This document shows positions 1-8,446 of a DNA stretch of 64,000 bases, one piece after another (position 1 is the stretch's first letter; the number at the start of each line of letters is the position of its first letter). The notes beneath the pieces were generated by a model. It was given only the letters and a program-made list of their open reading frames with translations. It ran no database searches and had not been told where the DNA came from. The stretch is from contig NZ_VIYG01000009.1 of NCBI RefSeq assembly GCF_009389585.1, forward strand, positions 62,001 through 126,000, read 5' to 3'. The translations under genes and the position numbers were made by a program. Origin of the DNA: Oceanobacillus sp. CFH 90083. GTDB lineage: Bacteria > Bacillota > Bacilli > Bacillales > Amphibacillaceae.

Positions 1-90
1 GTGGATGATTATGCCGCTGCGAAAGAATTAATTACGAAGCTTGTTAAAACAACAGATGAAACAGTTGTTTCCGGGCTTCAGCAAGGTTAA
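1..90 (+). CDS. C-terminal end of M42-family aminopeptidase (YtoP-like), partial
   Basis: An open frame runs from the first base to a TAA at 88-90 and encodes 29 residues beginning VDDYAAAKELITKLVK. The 5' part lies outside the window. The short tail resembles the final helix of M42 glutamyl aminopeptidases. In B. subtilis ytoP sits next to ytoQ and ytpP, which also follow here. The assignment rests mostly on position, because the catalytic residues are not in view. Confidence 0.5.
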   Translation: MDDYAAAKELITKLVKTTDETVVSGLQQG

Positions 91-94
91 CGGC

Positions 95-607
95 ATGCAC
101 GAAACAATCATTATAGGCTCGAAAAACCCGACAAAAGTAGAAGCAGTTAAAAATGTATTTCAAGAATTTGACGTAAGCTCGCTGGAAGTCGCTTCTAATG
201 TATCTGTCCAGCCCTTTTCCGATCAAGAAACACGGATTGGTGCGATGAATCGTGCGATGGCGTGTATCGAGAGCGGGGCAGGTACGATTGGAATTGGTTT
301 AGAAGGCGGCGTCATGTACGTGGAGGATACATTATTCCTCTGTAACTGGGGTGCGCTGGCAACGGAAGACGGGAAGCTATATACAGCCAGCGGCGCCAGG
401 ATTGCCCTTCCGAAAGAAATTGAAAACGGACTTAAAACAGCCGGAGAATTAAGTATGGTGATGGATGCATATACCAAAAAAGAAAATGTCCGCAGTCATG
501 AGGGTGCGATTGGTATTTTTACGAATAATCTTGTGACAAGAGAAAATATGTTTACACATGTTGTCCAGCTTTTGAAAGGACAATATGATTTTGCAGGTAA
601 CAGATAA
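95..607 (+). CDS. DUF84 family NTP phosphatase (YjjX-like)
   Basis: The product is about 170 residues. It starts MHETIIIGSKNPTKVEAVKNVF, where the SxNPxKxxAV motif is typical of the inosine/xanthosine triphosphatase (YjjX/DUF84) family. A later stretch, GIGLEGGV, matches the family's glycine-rich centre. Such enzymes are thought to remove non-canonical purine NTPs. I chose the ATG at 95 because an AAGG lies about 8 bases upstream and the earlier in-frame ATG at 41 would overlap the end of the peptidase gene. It lies 4 bases after that gene and is probably co-transcribed. A hairpin overlapping its stop codon ends the transcript. The family call is firm; the substrate is not shown by sequence. 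Confidence 0.8.
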   Translation: MHETIIIGSKNPTKVEAVKNVFQEFDVSSLEVASNVSVQPFSDQETRIGAMNRAMACIESGAGTIGIGLEGGVMYVEDTLFLCNWGALATEDGKLYTASGARIALPKEIENGLKTAGELSMVMDAYTKKENVRSHEGAIGIFTNNLVTRENMFTHVVQLLKGQYDFAGNR

Positions 608-642
608 GTAAAAAAACAGGCGGAAGAGCCTGTTTTTTTACT
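607..642. terminator. Bidirectional terminator between DUF84 gene and ytoQ
   Basis: A 15-bp perfect stem (607-621 with 628-642) has a 6-base loop and A/T runs on both sides. It overlaps the stop codons of both converging genes, so it can serve either strand. Confidence 0.85.
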
Positions 643-1081
643 ATTCATAGATATACCCGATAACCTCTAATGCCTGCTCTACAGATTCCACGGTAATATT
701 CGCTTTATTGGAAAGCTCTTTTAAAGGATGGATTAATTTTTCCGGGCGAATAATAATCGTCGGTTTTCCTAAAGCTATAGCAGTGCTGGCATCCATCGCT
801 GTATTCCATTGCCTGTATTCTTCTCCAAATAAAGCAATAACGATATCCGATTTTTGCATTAATACCTGTGTCCGGAAGTTATTTACACTGGAAGCTGCAT
901 CATCACGATAAAAATTTCCAGGCTGTTTTCCTAAAATTGCTTCACCAATATCATCCGAACGATCATGGTTTGTCCGCGGAGAAACAAATGTCAGCGGCAG
1001 CTTTTTTTCTTCCGCAAGCTTTTTAACCTCATCTCTCCAATTATCATGAATTTGTCCGGCTAAGTAAACAGTTAAATTCAT
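641..1081 (-). CDS. ytoQ: YtoQ family protein
   Basis: The protein is 146 residues and starts MNLTVYLAGQIHDNWRDEV. It has the YtoQ pattern of a nucleoside 2-deoxyribosyltransferase-like fold, with an N-terminal beta strand followed by AGxIH and a later SDIVIALFGEEYRQWN segment. The biological role is unknown. The start at 1081 is chosen over 1096 because a GGGAGGG ribosome site lies 6 bases upstream. It faces the DUF84 gene and shares a terminator with it. The gene is conserved at this place in Bacillaceae. Confidence 0.8.
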   Translation of the reverse strand: MNLTVYLAGQIHDNWRDEVKKLAEEKKLPLTFVSPRTNHDRSDDIGEAILGKQPGNFYRDDAASSVNNFRTQVLMQKSDIVIALFGEEYRQWNTAMDASTAIALGKPTIIIRPEKLIHPLKELSNKANITVESVEQALEVIGYIYE

Positions 1082-1237
1082 TCCAATCCCTCCCAATCAA
1101 TGTTATCTTGTATAATACAATAGTAAAGGTTTTTAAAAACATTGTTAAGTTATTTGATTACTTGCAAGAAAAGGTTTCTTTGTGTAAATGGTATTTGTTT
1201 ACAATGATAAAGGACAATCTAAGATAAATAATAATAT

Positions 1238-1373
1238 CTAGCGGAGGAAATACACGGAGACTCCTGTGGGAATGCGCAGTGTGAAGACCCCGCAGAAAAA
1301 ATGGTCTTTTTTTTTCGAGGAGGCTGAGCTCAAGCCCACGGAAAGCGTAGTGTATTTCCGTAGCGATCGCTAG
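1238..1373. repeat. Imperfect palindromic dispersed element, third repeat family
   Basis: This is a 136-base element with inverted ends: CTAGCG at 1238-1243 and CGCTAG at 1368-1373. Just inside them GGAAATACAC (1246-1255) faces GTGTATTTCC (1350-1359). The body carries GGAGACTCCTGTGGG and GAGGAGGCTGAG, a pattern I recognise from many Bacillaceae intergenic regions. It has no ORF and fills much of the ytoQ-ytpP gap, so it may be a MITE or REP-like sequence. Only one copy was seen in the window. Confidence 0.7.
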
Positions 1374-1468
1374 ACAGATTTTCTTTATGGAAAGAATGAA
1401 ACAAGGTAACTTAATTGAAAGAAAATCCGCAGCAAGCTATGATAGAAGAAGAGAAAGGATGTTTAAAA

Positions 1469-1786
1469 ATGAAAGAATTGCAAAGCACTGAACAATTTAA
1501 TGCGTATATTCAAGAAGGACCAGTTGTCTTTTTATTTACTGCCGGCTGGTGTCCGGATTGTCGTGTGATTGAGCCGGTATTGCCTGAAATTGAGGAGACG
1601 TATTCTCAGTTTGAATTTGTTGAAGTAAATCGGGATAATTTTATCGAACTATGCCAGGAATACGATATCTTCGGTATTCCGAGCTTTCTTGCCTTTGAAA
1701 AAGGAGAGGAGCTTGGCCGGTTTGTAAGTAAAGATCGTAAGACACAAGAAGAAATTGAATCCTTTTTAGACGGGCTTTCTAAATAG
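1469..1786 (+). CDS. ytpP: Thioredoxin-like protein YtpP
   Basis: The product is 105 residues with a single thioredoxin fold. The redox site WCPDC lies at about residues 28-32 and the cis-proline segment IPSFLAF at about 71-77. It is a cytoplasmic dithiol-disulfide oxidoreductase homologue with a CPDC rather than CGPC centre. I chose the start at 1469 because AAAGGATG lies 8 bases upstream and the resulting length fits the B. subtilis protein. The longer frame from 1415 has no ribosome site. It is the first gene of ytpP-ytpQ-ytpR, with 16 bases to the next gene. Its physiological partner is not known. Confidence 0.88.
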   Translation: MKELQSTEQFNAYIQEGPVVFLFTAGWCPDCRVIEPVLPEIEETYSQFEFVEVNRDNFIELCQEYDIFGIPSFLAFEKGEELGRFVSKDRKTQEEIESFLDGLSK

Positions 1787-1802
1787 ACAAGGAGGCATTT
1801 TT

Positions 1803-2612
1803 ATGGCGAAAATGACTAGCATTAAGATGAAGCGCCTGCTGGAGGATGAACTGAAAAATTCCGATTATCGAATTGTGTACAAGCGTGATGATGATGCTGT
1901 ACGAATCGAGTGGAAGGAATCGCAACAAGGCATGACGGTTTCCTTACCTAATTTAATAGCTAAATATAATCAACGGGGAAAAGAAGCTGTCGATGAAATA
2001 GTAGAGCATGTGAATGAAGCATTAAAAATTATGAATCAGACACAGCATTTAAAAGGAATGGAAAAGCAAATCTTTCCTGTCTTGCGCTCTCCTTCTTTTC
2101 CAACAGAAACAAAGGCCGGGAAGAAGCTTATTTTTAAGGATCATACGGCAGAAACCCGGATTTTTTATGCGCTTGATTTAGGGAAATCCTACCGGTTAAT
2201 TGATGAGGAATTATTGGAGGAAGAGGGCTGGTCTAAGGAACGGTTGAATGAAATAGCGGCTTTTAACATTCGTTCTTTATCTTATCAGCCGAAAATGGAT
2301 CAGGTTGCGGGGAATGATTTTTACTTTCTTGCAACACAGGATGGCTATGATGCGAGCCGCATTCTGAATGAAGCATTTTTAGAAGAAATGCTGGCGAATG
2401 CAAAAGGAGAATTAACCGTTGCTGTACCGCATCAGGATGTTCTTATTTTGGGGGATATTCAAAATAAAACAGGATATGATATTTTAGCACAAATGACCAT
2501 GAAGTTTTTTGCAGATGGCAGAATTCCAATTACTTCTTTGCCGTTTGTTTATGAAAATAAGAAATTAGAGCCGGTATTTATATTGGCCAAAAATAGACCT
2601 GAGAAAAAGTAG
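1803..2612 (+). CDS. ytpQ: DUF1444 family protein YtpQ
   Basis: The protein is 269 residues, soluble, with no signal peptide or membrane segment. Sequence and position match YtpQ (DUF1444), which has a [18 protein letters not shown] segment (here [13 protein letters not shown]) and a C-terminal [16 protein letters not shown]. The function is unknown; the family is found mainly in Bacilli. An AAGGAGG site lies 6 to 7 bases before the ATG. It lies between ytpP and ytpR with very short gaps, so it is almost certainly in the same operon. Confidence 0.85.
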   Translation: MAKMTSIKMKRLLEDELKNSDYRIVYKRDDDAVRIEWKESQQGMTVSLPNLIAKYNQRGKEAVDEIVEHVNEALKIMNQTQHLKGMEKQIFPVLRSPSFPTETKAGKKLIFKDHTAETRIFYALDLGKSYRLIDEELLEEEGWSKERLNEIAAFNIRSLSYQPKMDQVAGNDFYFLATQDGYDASRILNEAFLEEMLANAKGELTVAVPHQDVLILGDIQNKTGYDILAQMTMKFFADGRIPITSLPFVYENKKLEPVFILAKNRPEKK

Positions 2613-2623
2613 GAGTGAAAGAA

Positions 2624-3229
2624 ATGGATGTTTTTTATAATCGACAAGGAATTGGAGATGTTTTGATTCTTCCTGTTAAAGAAGGAAACCGCTACGAATT
2701 AAAGGAAGAAACAAATGATAATATCACAAAAATAACGTCAACGGACGGGGAAGTGCTTGGCTATAATATTTTCCAGGCTTCCGCCTATTTTAATTTAGAT
2801 GGAAAAAATGGTGCTATCCCTTTAACGGAGGACTTTCTAGCAGAAATTCGTACACTTTTCCAACAAAAAGGAATAGATGACCCCCTTGAATTTGATTTGC
2901 GGCCGAAATTTGTAGTGGGATTTGTAAAGTCAAAGCAAGCTCATGAAAATGCGGATAAGTTAAGTGTATGTCAAATTGATGTTGGTGAGGAGACCTTGCA
3001 AATCGTTTGCGGTGCTCCAAATATTGATGAAGGCCAAAAGGTTGTTGTTGCGAAGGTAGGGGCGACAATGCCAAGTGGAATGAAAATAAAGGCATCCGAA
3101 TTAAGAGGCGTACCTTCCAATGGTATGGTTTGTTCGCAAAAAGAATTGGGACTGCCTGATGCACCAAAAGAAAAAGGTATTTATGTATTAGATGATGCCT
3201 ATCAAATTGGTGAAGAATTTACATTTTAA
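2624..3229 (+). CDS. ytpR: tRNA-binding-domain protein YtpR
   Basis: The product is 201 residues. The N-terminal half begins MDVFYNRQGIGDVL and is specific to YtpR. The C-terminal half, from about residue 90, is an EMAP II/Arc1p-like tRNA-binding OB fold with VGFVKSKQAHENADKLSVCQIDVG and VVAKVGATMPSGMKI, also found in PheT and MetRS C-termini. It probably binds RNA, but the exact role is unknown. I chose the ATG at 2624 because AGGAG (2611-2615) is 8 bases upstream; the GTG at 2615 overlaps that site. It is the last gene of the ytpPQR cluster and is followed by a short terminator. Confidence 0.87.
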   Translation: MDVFYNRQGIGDVLILPVKEGNRYELKEETNDNITKITSTDGEVLGYNIFQASAYFNLDGKNGAIPLTEDFLAEIRTLFQQKGIDDPLEFDLRPKFVVGFVKSKQAHENADKLSVCQIDVGEETLQIVCGAPNIDEGQKVVVAKVGATMPSGMKIKASELRGVPSNGMVCSQKELGLPDAPKEKGIYVLDDAYQIGEEFTF

Positions 3230-3235
3230 TCAATC

Positions 3236-3264
3236 AAATCCCTTGTGTGAGCAGGGGATTTTTT
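3236..3264 (+). terminator. Terminator after ytpR
   Basis: AAATCCC at 3236-3242 pairs with GGGATTT at 3255-3261, and a T-run follows. The stem is short but placed 7 bases after the ytpR stop. Confidence 0.65.
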
Positions 3265-3363
3265 GGTAATAAAAAATCGTACCGAAATTTATTGCAGGAA
3301 TAATTTAAATAGCTGTTAAAAACTGCTAGAATAAACAGTATGAACAATTAAGGAAATGAGTGA

Positions 3364-5919
3364 ATGCATATGTGGTGGGAGCAATGGAAAGAACGGCTCA
3401 AAAACATATTTACAAAAGAAGTGGAAATAGAGGTAAAAGAATTTGTTGAGGTTGAAGAGGATGCGGGCAAACGACCGAATATCCAGACAAAAATGGCATA
3501 CCATTATCCTTCTGAGCGATCATTTAAGTTTCCGGTAATTCCAGATACTGTTGATCAAAAAAAAGAAACGGTCATTGATAAGCAACCCAGTTATAAAAGA
3601 AGAAATCAGGATACTGTTCGGGACAGAAGAGAGAGAAGGATAAATACAAATAGAGAAAACAGACAAAGCAGAGAAGCAACAGCTGATAAAAAGTCGGAAA
3701 ATCATCTTCCATTGTCAAATCAAAGAAGAAAAGAGCCTTCATATACACATCATACCCGCAGTGCGTCGCAAATGAATAATAATGCGGAACGAAAAGTATA
3801 TAAGAAAAATCCTGATGTTCCTTTCGAGCCGACGGAGGTGCCTTCTCCGATTTATGGTTTTCAGCCAAGAGAGTCGAAAATAATTCATGAAGTACCAGCG
3901 TATCAAAGAAAAGAAGCAAAATATCAAAAAGATAAGGAAGCAGCAAGCAGCCTGGAAGATGCTGCTATGTCATCTGAATCATTGGTGCGGAAGCAGGATG
4001 AGCTGCCGGCAGTAAAGGAGAAAGAAGATCATTATTCTGAGACAAGCAAAGACGATGTATTTGAAGTAAATGATACATTAGATAGTGAGCAGGATGGCAT
4101 CTCAGAAGATATGCTAGTAGAACAAACCAAAGAAATTCGACAGAATACAAGTGATTTTGTGGAGGAGACGGAAGCGACAGAAAGCTTGGTACAAGAAGTA
4201 ACTGCCGAACCGGATAAAAGTGCAGTTTCCAAAAAAAGAAATCCAATTCATACAACAACTGAAAAGCAACATCAGAATAATAGTAAGAATACGGGGACGG
4301 CAACTGCTTTTAATGTGATGATGACTCCCCGGGATAAGAAAAATTTACAGGAGCAGCGAAAACGGGAAGAAACTTTCCAACGATTACAGCAAGCACATGA
4401 AAAACGGGAGAATGAGCAACGTAAAATCGAGGAAAAAATAAATAGAAAAAATGTCGAAAATGAAAAAGAAGAAATACCAGCTATGGATACAGCTCCAGCA
4501 TTGGATAAACCGAAATCAAGAGATGTTCCTCTGCACTTGTTAAACGATCCTGCCTTCAAGTCAACGGAAGAAGACGAAGAATGGCTAAAAGAGCAGCAAG
4601 GTTTGCTGGAGGAGACGTTGAAGCATTTTCAAGTAAAAGCGAAAGTGGTAAAAGCAACACAAGGGCCGTCTGTAACTCGCTTTGAGGTACATCCTGAGAT
4701 GGGGGTTAAGGTTAGTAAGATTAAAAACTTAGCCGATGATTTAAAACTAAATATGTCAGCCAAGGATATCCGAATTGAAGCACCAATTCCAGGTAAAAAT
4801 ACAGTGGGGATTGAGGTTCCTAATCTCCATCCAGAAATGGTAGGGATTCAGCGGATTATTGAATCGGATGATTTTAAAGATAGCGACTCTCCTTTAAGTG
4901 TGGCTCTTGGACTTACGATTGAAGGAATGCCGAAAGTAATTGACATTAATAAGATGCCGCATGGTTTGATTGCAGGGGCTACCGGGTCCGGTAAAAGTGT
5001 CTGCATCAATACGATCCTTGTCAGCTTGATTTATAACGCGAGTCACGAGGATGTGAGAATTCTTTTAATTGATCCTAAAATGGTTGAACTTGCTCCATAT
5101 AATGGTATCCCGCACCTTGTCTCTCCTGTTATTACAGATGTAAAAGCAGCTACACAAAGCCTTAAATGGGCTGTAACAGAGATGGAGGACCGTTATGACC
5201 GTTTTGTAAATGAAGGTGTCAGAGATATAGGCAGATACAACCAAAAAATGCTGCGTGAGGGAAAAGCAGAGCAAAAGATGCCATATATCGTTATTGTTAT
5301 TGATGAATTAGCTGATTTGATGATGATGTCTCCACAGGATGTAGAAGATGCTATTAGCAGAATTGCGCAAAAAGCGAGAGCATGCGGTATTCATCTGCTG
5401 CTGGCAACCCAGCGTCCATCTGTGGATGTTATTACCGGTCTGATTAAAGCTAATATTCCTACAAGGATTGCTTTTAGTGTATCTTCTCAAGTCGATTCAC
5501 GAACCATTATTGATGCCAGCGGTGCGGAAAAATTACTTGGAAAAGGAGATATGCTTCTGATCGAGAATGGTGCTGGGAAAAGCATTCGCCTGCAAGGACC
5601 ATTTGTGTCTGATGAAGAAATTGAGCGTGTTGCAAATTATGCAAAATCAATGGCTGAACCGCAGTATCTGTTTGAGCAGGAAGATTTATTAGAGCAAATA
5701 CAGGTAGATGAAGAGGAAGATGATCTCTTAGAAGATGCGATTGAATTTGTATTGGAACAGAATAGTGCTAGTACTTCCTCCTTGCAAAGGCATTTTAAAA
5801 TAGGCTACAACCGTGCAGCGAGACTCATTGACTCTCTGGAGCAGCGGGGAATTATTTCAGGGCAAAATGGAAGCCGCGCGCGGGAGGTTTTGATTACAAG
5901 AGCGCAGAGAGACAGTTGA
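3364..5919 (+). CDS. sftA: DNA translocase SftA (FtsK/SpoIIIE family)
   Basis: The protein is 851 residues. The first ~390 residues are highly charged, low-complexity and lack membrane helices, as in SftA and unlike SpoIIIE. The motor follows: an alpha-domain-like region, then Walker A GATGSGKS at residues 538-545, Walker B IVIVIDELADLM at about 644, and LLATQRPSVDVITG. A C-terminal gamma winged helix (about 790-845) recognises oriented chromosome sequences. SftA acts at the division septum to clear DNA before septum closure. The long N-terminal linker shows EEIEKK-rich repeats but no clear domain. The gene is monocistronic in appearance, with its own promoter gap and a palindrome at the stop codon. 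Confidence 0.93.
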   Translation: MHMWWEQWKERLKNIFTKEVEIEVKEFVEVEEDAGKRPNIQTKMAYHYPSERSFKFPVIPDTVDQKKETVIDKQPSYKRRNQDTVRDRRERRINTNRENRQSREATADKKSENHLPLSNQRRKEPSYTHHTRSASQMNNNAERKVYKKNPDVPFEPTEVPSPIYGFQPRESKIIHEVPAYQRKEAKYQKDKEAASSLEDAAMSSESLVRKQDELPAVKEKEDHYSETSKDDVFEVNDTLDSEQDGISEDMLVEQTKEIRQNTSDFVEETEATESLVQEVTAEPDKSAVSKKRNPIHTTTEKQHQNNSKNTGTATAFNVMMTPRDKKNLQEQRKREETFQRLQQAHEKRENEQRKIEEKINRKNVENEKEEIPAMDTAPALDKPKSRDVPLHLLNDPAFKSTEEDEEWLKEQQGLLEETLKHFQVKAKVVKATQGPSVTRFEVHPEMGVKVSKIKNLADDLKLNMSAKDIRIEAPIPGKNTVGIEVPNLHPEMVGIQRIIESDDFKDSDSPLSVALGLTIEGMPKVIDINKMPHGLIAGATGSGKSVCINTILVSLIYNASHEDVRILLIDPKMVELAPYNGIPHLVSPVITDVKAATQSLKWAVTEMEDRYDRFVNEGVRDIGRYNQKMLREGKAEQKMPYIVIVIDELADLMMMSPQDVEDAISRIAQKARACGIHLLLATQRPSVDVITGLIKANIPTRIAFSVSSQVDSRTIIDASGAEKLLGKGDMLLIENGAGKSIRLQGPFVSDEEIERVANYAKSMAEPQYLFEQEDLLEQIQVDEEEDDLLEDAIEFVLEQNSASTSSLQRHFKIGYNRAARLIDSLEQRGIISGQNGSRAREVLITRAQRDS

Positions 5920-5932
5920 TCAACTGTCTCTC
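5907..5932 (+). terminator. Perfect palindrome spanning the sftA stop codon
   Basis: The left arm 5907-5919 and right arm 5920-5932 are exactly complementary over 13 bases with no spacer, and ATTTTAT follows. The TGA stop (5917-5919) lies at the centre. It probably acts as a terminator, but a self-complementary DNA site for a dimeric protein is also possible. Confidence 0.55.
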
Positions 5933-5975
5933 ATTTTATGATGAAAAAATAATATTAGCTAAAAAAGTTGCTATA

Positions 5976-6017
5976 ATTCCTGAAAGTTACTAAAATATAG
6001 AGGGAGCTTTTCAGGAA
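5976..6017. repeat. Long-loop inverted repeat in sftA-murC gap
   Basis: ATTCCTGAAA (5976-5985) is matched by TTTCAGGAAT (6008-6017), with 22 bases between. A TATAAT at 5972-5977 abuts the left arm. It could be the fold of a small leader RNA or an operator pair. No ORF was found across it. Confidence 0.4.
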
Positions 6018-6158
6018 TGAAAGAAAAACACAGGCAAAAGCACATATGATACATGATTTGTATAGAATGAAATATAGGCTCTCCATCTATGCAGGAAATA
6101 GAGCGAGCTCAATTTTTCTTGAATGTACTCATAAAAGTGATGAAAAAATAAATTTTGC

Positions 6159-6224
6159 TTTAAAATTAGTTATTTATTTGTTATAATCCACTGAATGGGA
6201 TTGAGATTGTGTGCTAGACACAAT
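6159..6224 (+). promoter_or_regulatory. Candidate murC promoter with hairpin in its leader
   Basis: A TTTAAA (6159-6164), 17-base spacer and TATAAT (6182-6187) form a plausible SigA promoter. Directly after the expected start of transcription, ATTGTGT (6206-6212) and ACACAAT (6218-6224) make a 7-bp hairpin with a 5-base loop. No known operator family was recognised. Confidence 0.5.
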
Positions 6225-6294
6225 TCGGACCGTTATGATTACAGATTAAATGACATGAAAATGAATAGATGAAAAAACGTTGGAGGTTCGTTTT

Positions 6295-7593
6295 ATGACA
6301 ACTTACCATTTTATAGGTATTAAAGGTACAGGAATGAGTGCACTGGCACAAATTCTTCATGATTCAGGTGAGAAGGTGCAGGGTTCCGATATTGACAGCC
6401 GTATCTTTACACAGATAGCATTGGAAGAAAAAAATATTTCGATTTTGTCTTTTTCAAAAGATAATATTCAATCAGGTTATACCATTATAGCCGGGAATGC
6501 TTTTCCGGAAGACCATGTTGAAATACAGCAGGCGAAAAAGCTGGGCTGTAAATTCTATTGGTATCATGAATTTTTAGGTGAATGGCTGAAACAGTATACG
6601 AGTATCGCCGTTACAGGGGCACATGGGAAAACGACAACAACAGGATTATTATCGCATGTTTTAGAAAGTGCTTATCCAATCTCTTATTTAATTGGGGACG
6701 GGACAGGACGTGGTCATGTAGACAGCAAATATTTTGCTTTTGAAGCGTGTGAGTATCGCAGACACTTTTTAAGTTATGAGCCTGACTATGCAATTATGAC
6801 AAATATTGATTTTGATCATCCGGATTATTTTACAAGCTTAGATGATGTTGTAGACGCTTTTCAGTCCATGTCTGACCGTGTGAAAAAAGGGATTGTTGCC
6901 TGCGGTGATGACGAGCAGCTGCAAGGTATACACACAAAAGTACCGATTATTTATTATGGATTTAATGAATCAAATGATTTCCAGGCGAAAAATGTTGTAG
7001 AGACAGAGCATGGAACGGAATTTGATGTGTTTGTTCGAAGCACGTTCTATGAGCACTTCTTTATCCCTACATTTGGAAATCATACCATTTTAAATTCACT
7101 TGCGGTTATTGCAATTTGTCATTATGAGGGAATTCCAGTAGAGTGTATGAAGGAACTAAGCTCCTTTAAAGGGGTGAAGCGCCGTTTCACAGAGAAGACA
7201 ATTGGTTCTCAGGTGGCAGTGGATGATTATGCGCATCATCCCAAGGAAATTGCAGTAACGATTGAATCTGCACGTAAAAAATATCCTAATAAAAAAGTGG
7301 TTGCTATTTTCCAACCACATACTTTTACGCGTACAAAAACATTCCTGCAAGAGTTTGCAGACAGTTTGAATCAAGCGGATAAAGTATATCTGTGTGATAT
7401 TTTTGGATCAGCCCGTGAACAATCTTCAGGTCAATTAACCATTGAAGATTTACAAAAACTGATTCCTGGAAGTGATATTTTAGATTTAGACAATACAAAT
7501 GTTTTACAAGAATATAAAGACAGTGTGTTGATTTTTATGGGAGCAGGAGATATTCAAAAATTCCAGAAATCCTATGAAGAAACACTTGCCTAA
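6295..7593 (+). CDS. murC: UDP-N-acetylmuramate--L-alanine ligase MurC
   Basis: The enzyme is 432 residues and adds L-alanine to UDP-MurNAc in the cytoplasm, the first peptide step of peptidoglycan synthesis. The N-terminal Rossmann motif is [10 protein letters not shown], the ATP loop is GAHGKTTTT from about residue 108, and the Mur ligase C-terminal domain contains [10 protein letters not shown] and [13 protein letters not shown] chose the start at 6295 because GGAGG (6282-6286) lies 8 bases upstream; the TTG at 6280 has none. It follows sftA as in B. subtilis. A strong hairpin separates it from the stress genes ytxGH. Confidence 0.95.
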   Translation: MTTYHFIGIKGTGMSALAQILHDSGEKVQGSDIDSRIFTQIALEEKNISILSFSKDNIQSGYTIIAGNAFPEDHVEIQQAKKLGCKFYWYHEFLGEWLKQYTSIAVTGAHGKTTTTGLLSHVLESAYPISYLIGDGTGRGHVDSKYFAFEACEYRRHFLSYEPDYAIMTNIDFDHPDYFTSLDDVVDAFQSMSDRVKKGIVACGDDEQLQGIHTKVPIIYYGFNESNDFQAKNVVETEHGTEFDVFVRSTFYEHFFIPTFGNHTILNSLAVIAICHYEGIPVECMKELSSFKGVKRRFTEKTIGSQVAVDDYAHHPKEIAVTIESARKKYPNKKVVAIFQPHTFTRTKTFLQEFADSLNQADKVYLCDIFGSAREQSSGQLTIEDLQKLIPGSDILDLDNTNVLQEYKDSVLIFMGAGDIQKFQKSYEETLA

Positions 7594-7595
7594 GT

Positions 7596-7633
7596 GAGTA
7601 AAAAGCAGTGAAGCAGTTCACTGCTTTTTACTC
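7596..7633. terminator. Terminator after murC
   Basis: A 17-bp perfect stem (7596-7612 with 7617-7633) has the loop GCAG and an internal T5 run. It follows the murC stop at 7591-7593. Confidence 0.88.
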
Positions 7634-7706
7634 TGTTGATGTTGTATTTTAACGGGAAAATAAGATACAATAGAAATGTCGATTAAATTTTTTAAGTGGA
7701 AATGTA

Positions 7707-7732
7707 GTTTATTCTTAGAAAATGAAGGGTAA
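7707..7732 (+). promoter_or_regulatory. Likely SigB promoter of ytxGH
   Basis: GTTTAT (7707-7712), a 14-base spacer and GGGTAA (7727-7732) match the SigB consensus GTTTaa-N12-15-GGGwAw. B. subtilis ytxGHJ is a known SigB target. The site is about 280 bases before ytxG, which leaves a long leader that also contains a weak A/T hairpin at 7858-7879. Confidence 0.6.
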
Positions 7733-8013
7733 TAATACATTATGATGCATGTTCCGTGGTCTGATAAGGAATTAACCTGAAGTAATATGAACAGTAGGTT
7801 TGACTTTTACATTCACTGCAACTGTTTTAAAGCATTAAATACTGTTATTTTTTACAGAAAAGAATGAAGTAATTCTTTTTTGGACGTTATTCTGTGTTGA
7901 CCGTTGATCAGGCTGTTTGGACAATCTCTTTAGGAAGTACATACCATCATCCCTTAGAAAGCATTTAATCGCACTGACGAATAAAAAGATATATAAAGGA
8001 GTGATATAAGTTT

Positions 8014-8427
8014 ATGGAAGCTATCCTCTATAGTGCGCTGGCGATTGTCATTGCAGCCTTGCTGATATTAATTATTTATATGGTTATTTTATTATTCAAC
8101 ACGAAAAAAACAATGGATGAAGTTCTGAAAACTTTAGGTAAAATTGATCATCAAGTGAAGGGGGTTAGTGGAGAGGCAACAGAGGTTGTTCAGAAATCCA
8201 AGGGCTTGGTAGAAGATTTAACTCAAAAATCAAGTCAGCTTGATGGTTTAATTCAGGGAGCAAAGGGAATAGGTGATACAGTAGAGGACTTTAATAAGTC
8301 ATTACAGCAATTATCTAATATTATTTCCAAGCATTCAAAAGAGGAACAGGAAAAAGCTGCCCAGGCAGTAAAATGGGGCGCTTCCATTTTTGAGTATTGG
8401 AATAAACGAAAAATGAAATCTAATTAA
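8014..8427 (+). CDS. ytxG: General stress protein YtxG (DUF948)
   Basis: The protein is 137 residues. One N-terminal membrane helix (about residues 3-28) is followed by a long cytoplasmic region rich in heptad-like repeats, with no cysteines. This matches the DUF948 family, which includes B. subtilis YtxG. The molecular role is unknown; in B. subtilis it is induced by general stress through SigB. AAAGGAGTGAT lies upstream of the ATG. The ytxH gene follows after 19 bases, so the two form an operon. Confidence 0.85.
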   Translation: MEAILYSALAIVIAALLILIIYMVILLFNTKKTMDEVLKTLGKIDHQVKGVSGEATEVVQKSKGLVEDLTQKSSQLDGLIQGAKGIGDTVEDFNKSLQQLSNIISKHSKEEQEKAAQAVKWGASIFEYWNKRKMKSN

Positions 8428-8446
8428 ATCTTAGGAGGCTATCAGG

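Noticed and set aside
41-94. Earlier start of the DUF84 gene at 41
   Set aside because: It would overlap the end of the upstream peptidase gene in another frame and has no ribosome site, whereas the ATG at 95 does.
3572-4559. Several minus-strand ORFs inside sftA
   Set aside because: They are shadows of the low-complexity sftA linker, with serine/phenylalanine-rich composition and no ribosome sites.
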